Under the pieces are notes generated by a model that saw nothing but the letters and a program-made list of their open reading frames with translations, did no database searches and was not told the origin of the DNA. The position numbers and the translations under genes are program-made. DNA of 64,000 bases from Hemicentrotus pulcherrimus (lineage: Eukaryota; Echinodermata; Echinoidea; Camarodonta; Strongylocentrotidae): contig BEXV01000025.1 of the NCBI GenBank assembly GCA_003118195.1, positions 65,926 through 129,925 of the forward strand. Direction: 5' to 3'. Every line of letters begins with the position of its first letter. The stretch's first letter is position 1. Below, in pieces: positions 11,741-23,357 of the stretch.

Positions 11741-11999
11741 ACATGTAACTGCTTGTATTGAAAACTCACATTTGTACATACATACACTTGGATCATGGTG
11801 GTGTTTATTTTCCCTGACTGCTAAGAAAGCATAAATGCTTGTGAGTAGGCAACCAGACGGTCGATGGCCTTAGGTCCTCTCCGAAGGACCTTGTAATTAG
11901 GATTAATGCCTTACCAAAGGGCACTAGCGCATCGCCTTGGTTTCGAACCCGGGTCATCAGATTACGAGACCACTGCTCTACCGACTGAACTATCGCGCC
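11741..11999 (-). mobile_element. tRNA-derived SINE with Deu-like core (copy 2)
   Basis: Same as copy 1, but the A box is changed (GGCGCGATAGTTCAGTCGGT) while the B box GGGTTCGAAACC is intact. Confidence 0.7.
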
Positions 12000-12321
12000 T
12001 CCTCACATACACTGTATACATATACTTACCATGTTACATACAATCTTCTTGTATGTGAATTTTTGTATGAAATGTATTGCTATCGAAAATAATATTGCTA
12101 GTGATATTCGTTTGTCTTGTTCCAATTATCGATCAAATTATTGACCGCTACGCCGGTCCTCCCGTAGAGTATAAAAGACGCTTGCTTAAATTAGTTTTTA
12201 TCACCTGACGAAGTGTTGCAGCGGGGCACGAAACGTCATGATCTTTTAGATACCTTATTGACCACATTGCGAGACAAACGAATATCACTAGTGATATTAT
12301 TTTCAATACTACATGTACATG
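11741..12321. repeat. Tandem duplication, unit 2 (581 bases)
   Basis: Second copy of 11094-11674 with a few percent substitutions. The hammerhead-like motif recurs at 12205-12237 with one change in its stem loop. Confidence 0.9.
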
Positions 12322-12549
12322 TACATTCGCAATGAGTAATATATAGCATTCAATGTATTGCTGTTGGTAAATAAATCAAAATCAGAAATCATGTATATCT
12401 ACATTTGTACATTTACTTTGACAATTCAGTTGAATTATAACTATGCATATGTAAAGTACATGTAAGCCATACTAACTATTTAGGTGATTTTTATTGGTAA
12501 TTCTCTGATTCCCTATTCTAAAACATGGATTTCATTCATTACTGTTATA

Positions 12550-13088
12550 CAGTGCGATTCAGACAAAACAAAACCGAGAATTATCAGTGTTTTATCATAA
12601 CTTAATCACAAGTATAATTAATAAATGACACATATTTCTAAAGCTTAGATCCACCTCTTTCATAGACAAAAGACTTCATGCATGGCTTATTGTCAATTCA
12701 GCTTGTTGCTAGGGCAGGCAGGCAGTGAAAACGAACTTTTTAAATCAAATTATGGAAATGCAAGCATCATTTTAAACAAACAGAACTTTGTTATTCCTTG
12801 TTCATTTTTCCTGATTGAGGTGTCATATGAAAGGGCAGAAACTGAACTTGCTAGAAATGTAAAATGTTCTTTGAAATTCAGATACCGCCCGCAAAATGAC
12901 TTTTTGGTTTCCTTCCTTCAAATTGTTTTTAATCACTCATGCGTGAAATTTGCATCATATGAATTGCATCAAATGGAAGGGGAGGATCTAAGCTTTACAA
13001 ATATGTTTCATTTATTGATTATAATTGTGATGAAGCTATGATAAAACATTGATAATTTTCGGTCTTGTTTTTTTTCGGGATCGCACTG
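12550..13088. mobile_element. TA-flanked MITE with ~45-base TIRs (Tc1/mariner-like)
   Basis: TA|CAGTGCGAT...ACCGAGAATTATCAGTGTTTTATC at the left matches the reverse complement of the right end (CAGTGCGATCCC...GACCGAAAATTATCAATGTTTTATC|TA side). TA on both sides fits Tc1/mariner insertion. The 119-residue open frame inside (12682-13041) shows no transposase motif and is regarded as a passenger. Confidence 0.75.
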
Positions 13089-14622
13089 TATATGCTGCTT
13101 TTGAGTACATGTGAACATCAGTGAATGTTTTACTATTCATTTTGTATAAGTTGCAATTGTGTAGGCGATCAAGATCTTGCAAGTCGCATCTATATGTGGG
13201 CAAGATTGTTTTTTTTTTTGCAAACTCAATATGTGTGTGGTATCCTTTCAAAATCTATAAGAGGGTGTATACATGGCTGCCTGAATTTTGTTATCATATC
13301 CCGTTTTTCTCCTTAAAAAAAAATCTTTTTCTTTTTTACAATAACAAATTTCAATTTCTCATGCAATACATAAGCTTTATAAATAAGGGGAAAAGGTACT
13401 TTTAGGAATGTACATCACGCTTGTTTTTAATCTGTCGACAGTGAACACCATGCCATTCAATTTGAGGAATAGCTAACAATTCTCACAAAGTGAGGCCCTT
13501 CTTGTGTAATATATGATCTATATCTACTTGCAATTTTCAGCTTTGCATGTGTATTTTATAATTACAGCTGCATGCATATAAAACAAGCCCAATATATCAT
13601 TACTTTGCCAACTTCCCTTCTGTGTCTGTATCTTGCGCTCTCTTCCACTCTCTCCTAGCTAGCGGTATGCATGACATTTGAAGCATTTAGAGCATGTCGG
13701 CGTTACAGTCTGTGTAACACTGCGACTGGGTTTGTTGTGTAGCTTTTATTCTGTACAAAAGGCGAGTGCGCTAATTTCTCACTGGCGGCGTACTGCTTGT
13801 CTAAGTGGATCGTACTAATGCTAACATTTAGTCTAGTACAATGTGCTAAATACTTTTGTGTCATGATTGTGACCCATGGACCTCCATGTTATACCTCCAC
13901 TCTTTAATTCAAACAATACTGTATCCATATGTTTAAACTTGTAGGGTTAGGAAATTGAATAATTAAATAGGAAAGGTTTATATAGCAAAGCAGTTTGATC
14001 TGTGTTTCATTCATGTCGTGTTTATTTATTTATTTGTTTACTTAGTTATTTAGTTATTCATATAATTATTTATTGATTTGATTTATAACTTACTTTTTAA
14101 TTCATTTAATTGATTTCATTTATTCATTTTGGTATCGGAAGAACAGAGTTTACTTCCGTATTTTGTTCTACACGTTTTCCTAGTATGAGTAGGGCCAAAT
14201 AAATTGAATGCAAAAACTAATCAAATGATAATTAAGGGGGATAGCTATATGATATTTTGCAAAGCATCTTTAACTATCAGCTGTACCTCCTCTGTGTGTA
14301 CCCAATATATGTTATTTACAACCTTTATTGAGAAGATTCTAATAAAAACCATTTCAAATTTCATGCATGGACCAGCTTCTCATTCAAACAGAATGTACAC
14401 CTGTATACATGTACAGGTACATGTACATTTATCCAACCCAACATACTTATTTACATAAAGCTACATATGTACATACGGCTTTCCAGGTAAAGACCTACCC
14501 TGTGTTGGAGGTTGCTTTTTTCAATGATTGTGTCAAGGGGTTCCTTAGAGAGAGATTTAAAGCTCCATGACAAGTTGTTCTCTTCAGCCATGATAGGGGA
14601 ATCCATATGATATCCCATGTAG
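13089..14622. other. No gene; low-complexity TTAT-rich stretch
   Basis: 14020-14130 is a degenerate TTATTTA repeat. The rest shows nothing recognisable. Confidence 0.5.
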
Positions 14623-14985
14623 TATTGGGCATGTTCATGCTCAACTTTTTCTGGCCAGAATTAGGCATCGTATACGTGTTTAGTTCAAAACACGGTTGCG
14701 TCCTTTCTCACTTTTGTAGAATCACCGAAAAACGGCGATCACGATCACCAATCGTAAACTCACAAAAAGGTCAAAAATGGGGTCAACGCACTGACCTCTA
14801 GTGGGTCTACGTAGCATGCACACTGCAGGTTTGCGAATCAAGCTGCAGACCACCCAAGGAGAATTGCCTGGAGGAGCCAGAGAAGTGGGCATAAATAGTA
14901 CACCGTGGAACTGCGATTACGATGAGCATTTATGATGAGCGTTTACAATCGCTCATTCTACCTCAAAAACAAGCATGAAAGCATT
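14623..14985. mobile_element. Inverted copy of the 8344-8783 element
   Basis: ATTGGGCATGTTCATGCTCA at the left corresponds to the right TIR of the first copy. The interior shared segments include TTCAAAACACGGTTGCGTCC and CACTAGAGGTCAGTGCGTTG (reverse in this copy). It lies ~6 kb away in opposite orientation. Confidence 0.7.
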
Positions 14986-15371
14986 CATACATGTACATGT
15001 ATGTGCTACTGGTAGTCATCTACGTCTACATTTACATCTGTATGGTATTGTCACTGTCTTTTTAAAAATTAAAGTTACATGTATGTCTGTTTGATTAAAA
15101 ATGCAGACCCTTGTCAACTGTTCTGGGCCCTGTAACCAAACATTTTTGCGATCAATTGCAGATTTGAATGACGATTCTGATTGTTTAATGAAAAATATGA
15201 GTACCGGTATGCAACAATGATCTTGATTGGCCATTGTCATTTTGCAATTGATTGCAAACCTTTTCGTTACTGTACTTGGCCCAGAGCTTTGATTGAAAGC
15301 ACTGAATTAAAATTAAGTGTTAAATAGATTTCAAAAATATTAATTATTCTATGTCTCTTTTTTATTAACAG
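14986..15371. other. Upstream intron or 5' flank of exon 15372
   Basis: No feature beyond the pyrimidine-rich acceptor region at the end. As the exon has an acceptor, this is presumably intron. Confidence 0.5.
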
Positions 15372-15470
15372 AATTCTGGTGGAAAGGGTGGCCCTAAGAA
15401 AAAGGGGAAACCATTCAAACACAACAATGGCAGCTTTTCTGATACCAGTTCAAATAGTTTATTGCGACAG
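15372..15470 (+). CDS. CACNB: CACNB alternative N-terminal exon, long isoform (33 codons)
   Basis: The exon is bounded by an acceptor after a T-rich tract (TTTTTTATTAACAG) and the strong donor CAG|GTAAGA. It reads NSGGKGGPKKKGKPFK, then a serine-rich stretch ending SDTSSNSLLRQ, with no stop. Vertebrate CACNB1 and CACNB2 have a matching second exon: a basic KG...KRKGRFK-like start and a serine/threonine run ending TTSNSFVRQ, directly followed by GSA(D/E)S. Here the next exon at 47625 begins GSEDS in the same phase. The basic cluster may help membrane association (inference). There is no start codon, so it needs an upstream first exon. It lies 32 kb from the next common exon. Confidence 0.9.
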
Positions 15471-15990
15471 GTAAGATTTTGTTGTAATTGTTGCGTGTAT
15501 GTATCCTTAAAAAGCTATTTCTCTAAGAATAATGCAAAAAAAGCAGAGAATAGATATAATTACCCTTTACCCTTTAGTTTAGTTTGTTTTGAATGGACTA
15601 AATGGGGGGAAAATTGTTTCAGTTTTTGCTAAGGGATTTGAAAACTTTATACTATAAGGGAATTGATGACAAATAAAGTAATCTCATCTGTCACCTTCAG
15701 CACCTCAATAATATTATTAAGGCTCTTAGGTATTCATTGAATTTATTTGTATGAGATAAATTGAATATGATTAAGTTAATTAACCTAAACCCCTTTCAGA
15801 GGGTCGCTAGACTTGATTTTGAATTTAACTGTAGGTACAGAAAACACCCTAGCCTTCCCCCATACTGTCTGCCTTCTCAGTATTAGCGAAGGTTACCGAG
15901 TATCGTAGGAGAGTATTAGCATTTAATGATTCAGGAGAAGAGTTGGAGAGGATAGACTGGGTATGCACCGATGACGACTTCCATGTTAAA

Positions 15991-16081
15991 GGTGGGGTTT
16001 GGGAGAGGGGGCCTGAAAAGGGGGTGGGTAGGGTGAGGGAATGGGGAGGGGGTAGGGTGATAGGCAATGGGGAGGGGATGA
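15991..16081 (+). repeat. G-rich block with quadruplex potential
   Basis: The + strand carries many runs of three or more G (GGTGGGG, GAGAGGGGG, GGGGGTGGGTAGGG, GGGGAGGGGG) within ~90 bases, so the pre-mRNA of the long isoform would also be G-rich here, ~520 bases after the exon. Confidence 0.7.
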
Positions 16082-17224
16082 GAGTTTCTGCCTGGAAAAA
16101 AAGCCAAAATATAGTTAAGATTTTCAACTGGCCGATGCACCCTCCAGATAACATAAATATACAAATTTGTCTTGCTCAGATGTAATTATAACATTTGGAG
16201 AAATACTGATGTGACAATTATTAAAGACTAGTTAAAAGAGACTCTTGAAAATCCCTGTTTATCAGGACTGAATTTAGCAAACAGATTTTTTAGTCTAAAC
16301 ATGTTGCTTTCTCTGCTTATATATTATTTAAATCTGTTCAGAATGTAAGGATCTAATGGCTTATGACTTGTGACAATTGTTGGGTACTGGAATCACTTTA
16401 ATTTGCACTTTTTATGCTAATGGGCCAAGGGCATACAGTTTACCTAACAGGTGAAATTAAACCAGTTCAAAAGGTATATAGATATTTCTCTTTCATTCCC
16501 CACCATAGAAATGAGAGAAGCAACACTCTATTTTTTACAAAGTCTTTAGTTGATTATCAGGAATTAATTATGTTTTATTTTTAACTCAGTACCCCATTAA
16601 AAACTATCTAATGAATTTGGGTACTACTTACCATACATACATGTAGATTCTATCCAGTTTATCTTGAGCGTCAGATTTAAAGTGCTAAGTCATGCCATAC
16701 GATATCCCTTCAAGATATTATTTACATGAAAATGAGGCATATTGTCGTAAACAACTTCCTGAAAAGTATTATGCGGGGGAAGAAAAATTTGGATCTTTTT
16801 ATATGCTGGGAGCTGTCAACAGTGTTGCCATATCCAGTGATCTGTCATATAAAGATGCAATGTGTGCATGTGATCACGAATCGGTTATTTAACCCTTGGG
16901 CTTACCGTATGTGATTTGCATCGTAGATTTGAGATTTGAATACTTTTTGTACATGGTTGTGTACAGCTAGTACACCATGCATGCGATGTAGGGTCATAAA
17001 TGGTATGGTATATGGTTTGTGGATGAATATTTGTGTGGTTAACTCTTTGGTTGCTTTCTTGGCCTCTCCGTACATTTGTTAGTTTGCCACACATGCAATT
17101 CTGTGCAAAACAAAAGGCATCAACTGATGAAAGGACTGCCTTGTGCGACACAGTGGCTTTGAAGAATTACCCATTTCTGGTCTTGATTCCATAGCGTTTT
17201 AACATGGGTATAGATTAAACCAGA

Positions 17225-17249
17225 GATATGAGAGTTAAACTCTCATATC
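17225..17249. repeat. Palindrome GATATGAGAGTT-A-AACTCTCATATC
   Basis: Twelve-base perfect arms around one base. It is isolated in the intron. Confidence 0.85.
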
Positions 17250-19097
17250 CCTGATTAAACTTGCACTGGAAACAGTTAGATAATGGTGAAGCCTTTGGTA
17301 TAGAAATCCCATGATGAATACAATGTGACACAGGGAAATTATTTGCGTGGCATATAAAGCGTTATATCCATGATGAACTTTGCAGAAAGTAGAATACAAT
17401 GAGGGCAAGTGAGGGCATCAATCAAATGTCAAATTCCCTTCTCTTATTCTATCGTGTCTCTAAAATCTGTCATGAATTTATTTTAGAGACCATTATTATG
17501 ACTCACATGTTTCTCAAACAAACATCGACAGACTGTAAAGTCAACCGTGTACACAGTCGTATATAAGAAAGCGCCACTCGTTGTGAAGATATAGGACCCA
17601 CCTTTTTGCGCAGTTCTCGGAAATAATGATTGCACCCCCCTTTTACCAGGCCCCAGGGTATATCTGCGATGGCTGGAGCCCTAGCGTCTGATTAATTCAT
17701 AATATTCACATTTGACTTCACATATCAAGTAATTACTCACCGCTTCTTTATTGCACGCCAACCCTCAGCGTGGCCTCTCATGTGCTCGTACCACTCTACT
17801 CTCCAACTTTCAATAGCACAGACATCTTTAACCTTTGAAATCTTGTTGGCCTTTAATTCAGATTGATGTGCATCCAAGGCTGGGCCTGCTTCTCAAGCCG
17901 AAGATGATTTTAACCGAGGTCGGGGCCTGGTTCTTTGCCGGCCTGCTCACTTGTAAATGAAAGATGATGGATGCGTTAAGTAATAGAAATCATAAAGATT
18001 TATCTAATTAATAAAACAAATGCTCTTGTCACTGAAGTGTTGAGAGAATAGGCTCCTTGAGTGCCTACACAAAAGCTACCAACTTGAAAAGAGGAAATTA
18101 ATTTGATGGGAGGCAAGTCTTGGTACATTTTTTTTTCTAGTGTTGAAAACTGTAATGTAAGGTACAATTCCTAAAGCAAGCAATACCAATATTTTTTTTC
18201 TCAGATATTTTGCTATTCAAAAGAGCCAAGCTAGCCTCTGGCCTAATTTTATATTATAATCCTCAAAATACAGTTCAGGCTTGATTTGTAGAGTTTATTT
18301 TGTTTAGAAAGGGCAAAATTGTATTAAGAAGATATAAATACAGCTCAAACATAAAAGGAAGAAACATATACTGGAAGGAGTAAATATAATTATGTAGATG
18401 AAGCGAAAGTATCAGGTCAAACCTTTAGAAACATGCAAGCTACTGGAAATACACCTTTACTCGCTCCCGTACACAGTGAGAAGATTGTATTTGGGATATC
18501 AGCGCTGGGTGTTTGAGATGGAGTATTTAAGAATACATATGATCTCTTTAATTTGTCTGCCAATGATTAAAACTTACATTAGCACTACTTTAAACCAGGT
18601 ACACAAACCTGGTTTCGTTGGTGCAGTGGTGTTATCATTGGACTATTGCTTGCACCTTTTCTAACCACGTATGGTTTCAGAGCGATGTCGCCTTCTAATG
18701 TAAAGGGAATGGGATGATCCACGACTTGCTTTAGCTACATATTTTATGGGCCCTCTTTTATCCAATGTATTAGCTTAGGGATTGAGTTGCAATAGGCCGG
18801 GTTAGGGTTAAGGTTAGTGAAGGTCTTGGGCCCAGGGTTAAAGTTAAGAATCCAGTGCACGATATTGACCAAGCATGGATCAATTGTCGCAGGACCAAAT
18901 GTTAAGCAACCAGTTTATCATCTCTATGCAATGACTGCCAATAATTAACACTTCTGTTAACACCGCTATGAAGTACATGGAGGTAGGATCGCATCACTGG
19001 TGTCCTCATTGGTGCAGAGATACAGCAATGGTGTCATCGTTAGACATTAACCTTGTCTAACCATTGTAGTTGTTCACAAGCGATGCTGCTTTGTAAT

Positions 19098-19250
19098 AAT
19101 GATAATAGTTGGTTCTTGTATAGCGCTCATGTCTGTCAGACGTTATTACGCCAGCTTTAGCATGGCCACCAATATGGTGCTCTAGCATTTCAAGGAATTA
19201 ACTCCTGCCAGGTACGCATATAGATCACTTGGGTAGAGTGTGTCAAAAAA
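19098..19250 (-). mobile_element. SINE/LINE 3'-tail fragment related to 60455-60715
   Basis: TATAGCGCTC, GCTTTAGC, GGTGCTCTAGCATTTCAAGGAATTAA and CTGCCAGGTACGCAT align to the element at 60455. The tRNA-like head is missing. Confidence 0.6.
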
Positions 19251-19519
19251 TATAGATTAATGATTAAATCCTACTTTTGCATTTGCTCTGGGGACATTTA
19301 TTTTATGCTTATTTCATCAAAGATACAGTGTTAGGACTTGGGTTGATATAGATTCACCAGGTCCAGGATTGAAGTTAGGAATTGAGTTAGTGAAAGACAG
19401 TGGCTGCCAGATCAGGGTTTTTTTTTTTTTTAATAATAAACAAATACATAAAAAAAAGATAAAAAAAAAAATAAAATAAAGAAAATAAAATAAAAAAGAA
19501 AAAGAAAAGAAAAATTTTT

Positions 19520-19655
19520 TAGAAAAGGTTGATCATCTAGTATATAAGTATTTGTGTGTATTGCAAGGTTCTGGAATCATCAAAATGAAAAGAAATTTGG
19601 CCAAATCTTGGCAAAGTCACAAGCACTGTACACAGAATGATGTATATGGGACTAC
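19520..19655. mobile_element. Left part of a split AGGTAAAGACCAGT-family MITE
   Basis: AGAAAAGGTTGATCATCTAGTA and AAGGTTCTGGAATCATCAAAATG through TGGGACTAC match the MITE interior. The left terminus is replaced by A-rich low-complexity sequence (19420-19515). Confidence 0.75.
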
Positions 19656-21005
19656 ATGAGCACATGGCAAAAAAAAAAACTACCCTCAATTTTTACGATT
19701 TTTCATGTCATATTTAGAATATGAGGGCATTTGAAGAGCCATGCTTTTCAAGGAACATGTTAAATTTTATGTTCTTCCACCCTTGCATATTAACAATGGT
19801 AACGCTCACAAATTATTTTTTTACCTCTTCCCAGAACTCGACCTTCTCTTTAACCAGTCCACCTTTTATTCTTGAGTTATAAAAACCATCAACTTTACAA
19901 GGGGTATGAATAATTTAGTTGTTAATGGTATATATTCCACAGTTATACCCAGTCAGGAGTGTAACTTAGTCTGGACATTGTGGGGCCACTGACATGGGGT
20001 GGGGCATCACTCTATAACAATGATGGATGAAATGTGAAATGATATGGCCATTAGATATGGATGTGAAGGGGGGGGTTGAGTTATCTTTCCCCCTTCACGT
20101 TCCTTATCTTGTTCCCTTTTGTTCCTTTACTGCTTTTCTTTTCTTTTCTAACCAACATGCAAAAGCATAGAAAAGGGTATGCATATGGGACGAGACGACA
20201 TGTTAATTAGCTTTATTCTGTAAATATTATGAAGTTTCTTACAACCGCCCTTTTCATATTTTGATATAAAGAAATGTCATTTATGCAGAGTCTTGATCAT
20301 GCGCTGTCAGTTTATTTGGATTTTATCCCCCAAAAAGCATAAAGATACACTCCACATCATCTTAGATATACGTCCTATTGTGTATGCCCCCTCCCTTTCA
20401 GAGCATTTCATTTCATGACGTGTCGAAAGGAGTCTCACTTTTCTCCACCCTTTTCTGATTGATTAGATCTATTACTCCATAATGTTGAGTGACTTTGTTG
20501 AGAAGCATCACTCCATTACATCATGTATTCATAGCAATCACAAAGAGTGTTATTCCATTAAGACTCGGGGGCCGAATGTCTTTGCAAACTGCATTTAACA
20601 TGATTCCATGTTTGCTTGAGATGCTTTGTAGGGTATAAGTTATGCATACTCATGCTTGGGGACAAGGCTATATCATCTCTGACTTTGTGCTGTAACAAAT
20701 TCAGGATTTTGTTTTCCTAACTTGCTGAATATGTCTCCTTCCAAATGTGGGGAAGATTTATAATCAGTGATCTAGATTCACTGTTATTATTTAGAGTTTT
20801 CTTTCATTATTGCATATATATTCTGTTGTAAACCTTGGTTAGTTTAGCCTATTTTGGAGACTATGAGTAGTCGAATGCCAGAATTGTAATTGATACTAAA
20901 TAAATGGGAGGGGACCTCGCAAGATATGTCACCAAGTTGCCAATTTGTGTTTGATTGATTGCACCTTAACTAAAATATAAAAAAAGAATTCAATCATTTT
21001 TTGCC
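19656..21005. other. Sequence between the two MITE halves
   Basis: About 1.35 kb interrupts the MITE. It includes a segment at 19850-19945 (CAAGGGGTATGAATAATTTAG) shared with 7205-7300, which in that locus lies just outside the MITE. There is no coding content. Confidence 0.5.
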
Positions 21006-21166
21006 TTAAAAATTTCACAAAATATATCAATTAGTAGGCGGTTTCCCGTCACAATTTTATCGTCGTGTAATATTCAAAACATATTCTTTCACATGATTGG
21101 TAATAACAGCTTCCATTTTCATTTTTTGAAATTGAGGCGTTTCCAATACTGGTCTTTACCTTTATA
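21006..21166. mobile_element. Right part of the split MITE
   Basis: CACAAAATATATCAATTAGTAGGCGG through GGCGTTTCCAATACTGGTCTTTACCTTTA matches the right half of the family. Confidence 0.75.
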
Positions 21167-22131
21167 ATCAAATTAATATCAGGCTGGACTTCCCCTTTGA
21201 TAAGTTATCCTTCCAGTGTGGCTCCATTATGACCAGCTACTTGGAAATACTCCAGACATATATGTTCAAACTCATTTCAATATTGGGGAGGGGGGTATAC
21301 CAAGAAGGCTATAGACCACCTCAGCCATTAAAAACTCTAATCTATCCATGGCATGAAGCTTCAAGTACCTATATACGTGTAGCTCAATGCTATAAACCTT
21401 GCAGTGGATACCACCAAGACCATCCCAATCAAAATCTGCTGCCCTCTCTCGGCGCCATCCAGCCAGGTTGAACCTCCGCCTCAAAATGTCAACGAGAAGC
21501 TGTATGTGGTAATACACTGCAGCTGCCCGAGTGGTACTCTCTCGTTCGTATTCATGCTCTGTAATGCAATGCAGTGCATGAATACACATAATCAAAGGGG
21601 CTAGCTAGCACAGTGTGAGAATGCACATAATTGGAAAGCTAAGTGTAATCACATACAAACACTACATGTTGTCCATATGTACACATATAGTGCGGTCAAA
21701 TTATGTCTAGCATTTCCTGCATCGCTGTTATGTATGTCCACAGACTGTCTGAGAGTGGCCTGAAATGTGAATCAAATATTTTATCGTCATTTATAATTGT
21801 TATCCTTTGAGAAAAAATAAAAAATATTCATTAGGATATTTTTCTTAATAAATTTGACAGACCTGATGCAATCACAGCAAAAGCATTAATTAGTTATCAC
21901 AATAGGTTATTAAATTTGATTGTACAGGTATATTCATTTCCATTTAAAAGGGTTTCTATTTTCTGCACCTGTTTAGTTTAAAAATTGTCTCATCTCAAAT
22001 CAAAATACATTAAATTTATACCTCCTATTTGAGCTTTGTGCACTAGTCAATATGGATGAAATACTGCATTTATTTGTTTTTAAATGTCTATATACATGTA
22101 CAGGTAGGCATGCTATCTAACCCATTTTTGT

Positions 22132-22145
22132 GGGGGGGGGGGGGG
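22132..22145 (+). repeat. Poly-G run of 14
   Basis: Fourteen G in a row; similar runs occur at 30247-30258 and 31727-31739. Confidence 0.9.
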
Positions 22146-23138
22146 AAATAAATATTTTGTTGTGTTTTGTTTTTGGTAAGATCACAAAATAAAACTGCAT
22201 AATTTACATATTTAAGATGTTTATACAAGTGAAGTGCATCTGTGACACCACCATACTGCTAATTTTGAAATTTAAAAAGCTAGTTATCACATTGTACCTC
22301 TGGAACATACTAGAAAATTGTTTTTTAGAGTTATTTAAAGCAGCAAATTGTATGGCAAATAGAGTGAAAAACAGATCAATAAATAATTTGGGAAAAAGAA
22401 CAGGGATGTTAATGGTTAAGAAAATGTTCAGCTTAATACATTATAGACAATTATAAGGAGGAAATGGTATAAAATCAAGTTGTGTAAAATATTTTACAAT
22501 TGCATTCATCTTGTGGTATGTTTTGTTCTTTTAATAATAGAGAGGAGATTGTCCATGAAATTTCATAGGCTTATTTGCTTGCTTGCAACCAGGATTAGTC
22601 TCGGCCGGGTCTAAGATTTACTTTTGTTCACCATGATTCTTAAACATGATCATGAGATAGGGTTCAGGTTTAAATAAATTGAAATATTACATATACGTCC
22701 CAAAATGGTTTTTTGATTTTATCTTTATAATGTATTTTACAGCACACAAGCTTTTATATTTCCTAGTCATGTTGTGCATCGAAAACTGAGCTGTTTTACT
22801 GTGCAGCAAATGATCGTTGCCGAAGCCACTCAAAATACACATAGATTCATAAACAGTAACTAAAGTACCACATGTGGGTTGGGAGAGGATTAATTAAATG
22901 CCCCAAAGTCACGATTCATTAGACAAGGATTTGAAACTCACTTCCATATGATTAGAAAACACATTTTATTTCCCATGTCTGAACTTAATACCCAAGAACC
23001 CCCTAAACACTTGGTATTTTCATCAAAGAATATAGTATAGTAATAGTAATCAAATGTCTTTGCTTTCATTGATGAATATTTCATAATGCAGAAAAAGATA
23101 TTCACTAAACTAATCTGTAGTGCACAATGTTGTCTTCA

Positions 23139-23357
23139 AAATAATAATAATAATAATACATGAGATTTATATAGCGCCATTATCCATTTTAATTAAATGC
23201 TCAAGGCGCTTCAAAAAATTAGGGAACAAATTACATTATGACAAAGAAACGTGTACATTTACCGTACATAAGAAAGAAAATACAAAAATGAAAGAATGAA
23301 TAAATGAATGTCTGTCTTCAAAATGCAAAATTAAACAAATGGGATTTAAGGTTGCTC
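23139..23357 (-). mobile_element. LINE 3' UTR with (TTA)n tail
   Basis: On the - strand it follows the RT C-terminal frame and ends in GCGCCTTGAGC...ATGGCGCTATATAAATCTCATG then TATTATTATTATTAT. This GCGCTATATAAAT plus trinucleotide tail is typical of CR1/L2-type LINEs and the SINEs that borrow their tails. Confidence 0.75.

Noticed and set aside
12682..13041. 119-residue open frame
   Set aside because: It lies wholly inside a TA-flanked MITE and shows no transposase DDE/D motif or other known domain.
21229..21604. Overlapping 80-107 residue frames on both strands in a GC-richer patch
   Set aside because: No recognisable motif, no splice-compatible structure, and no preference for one frame.
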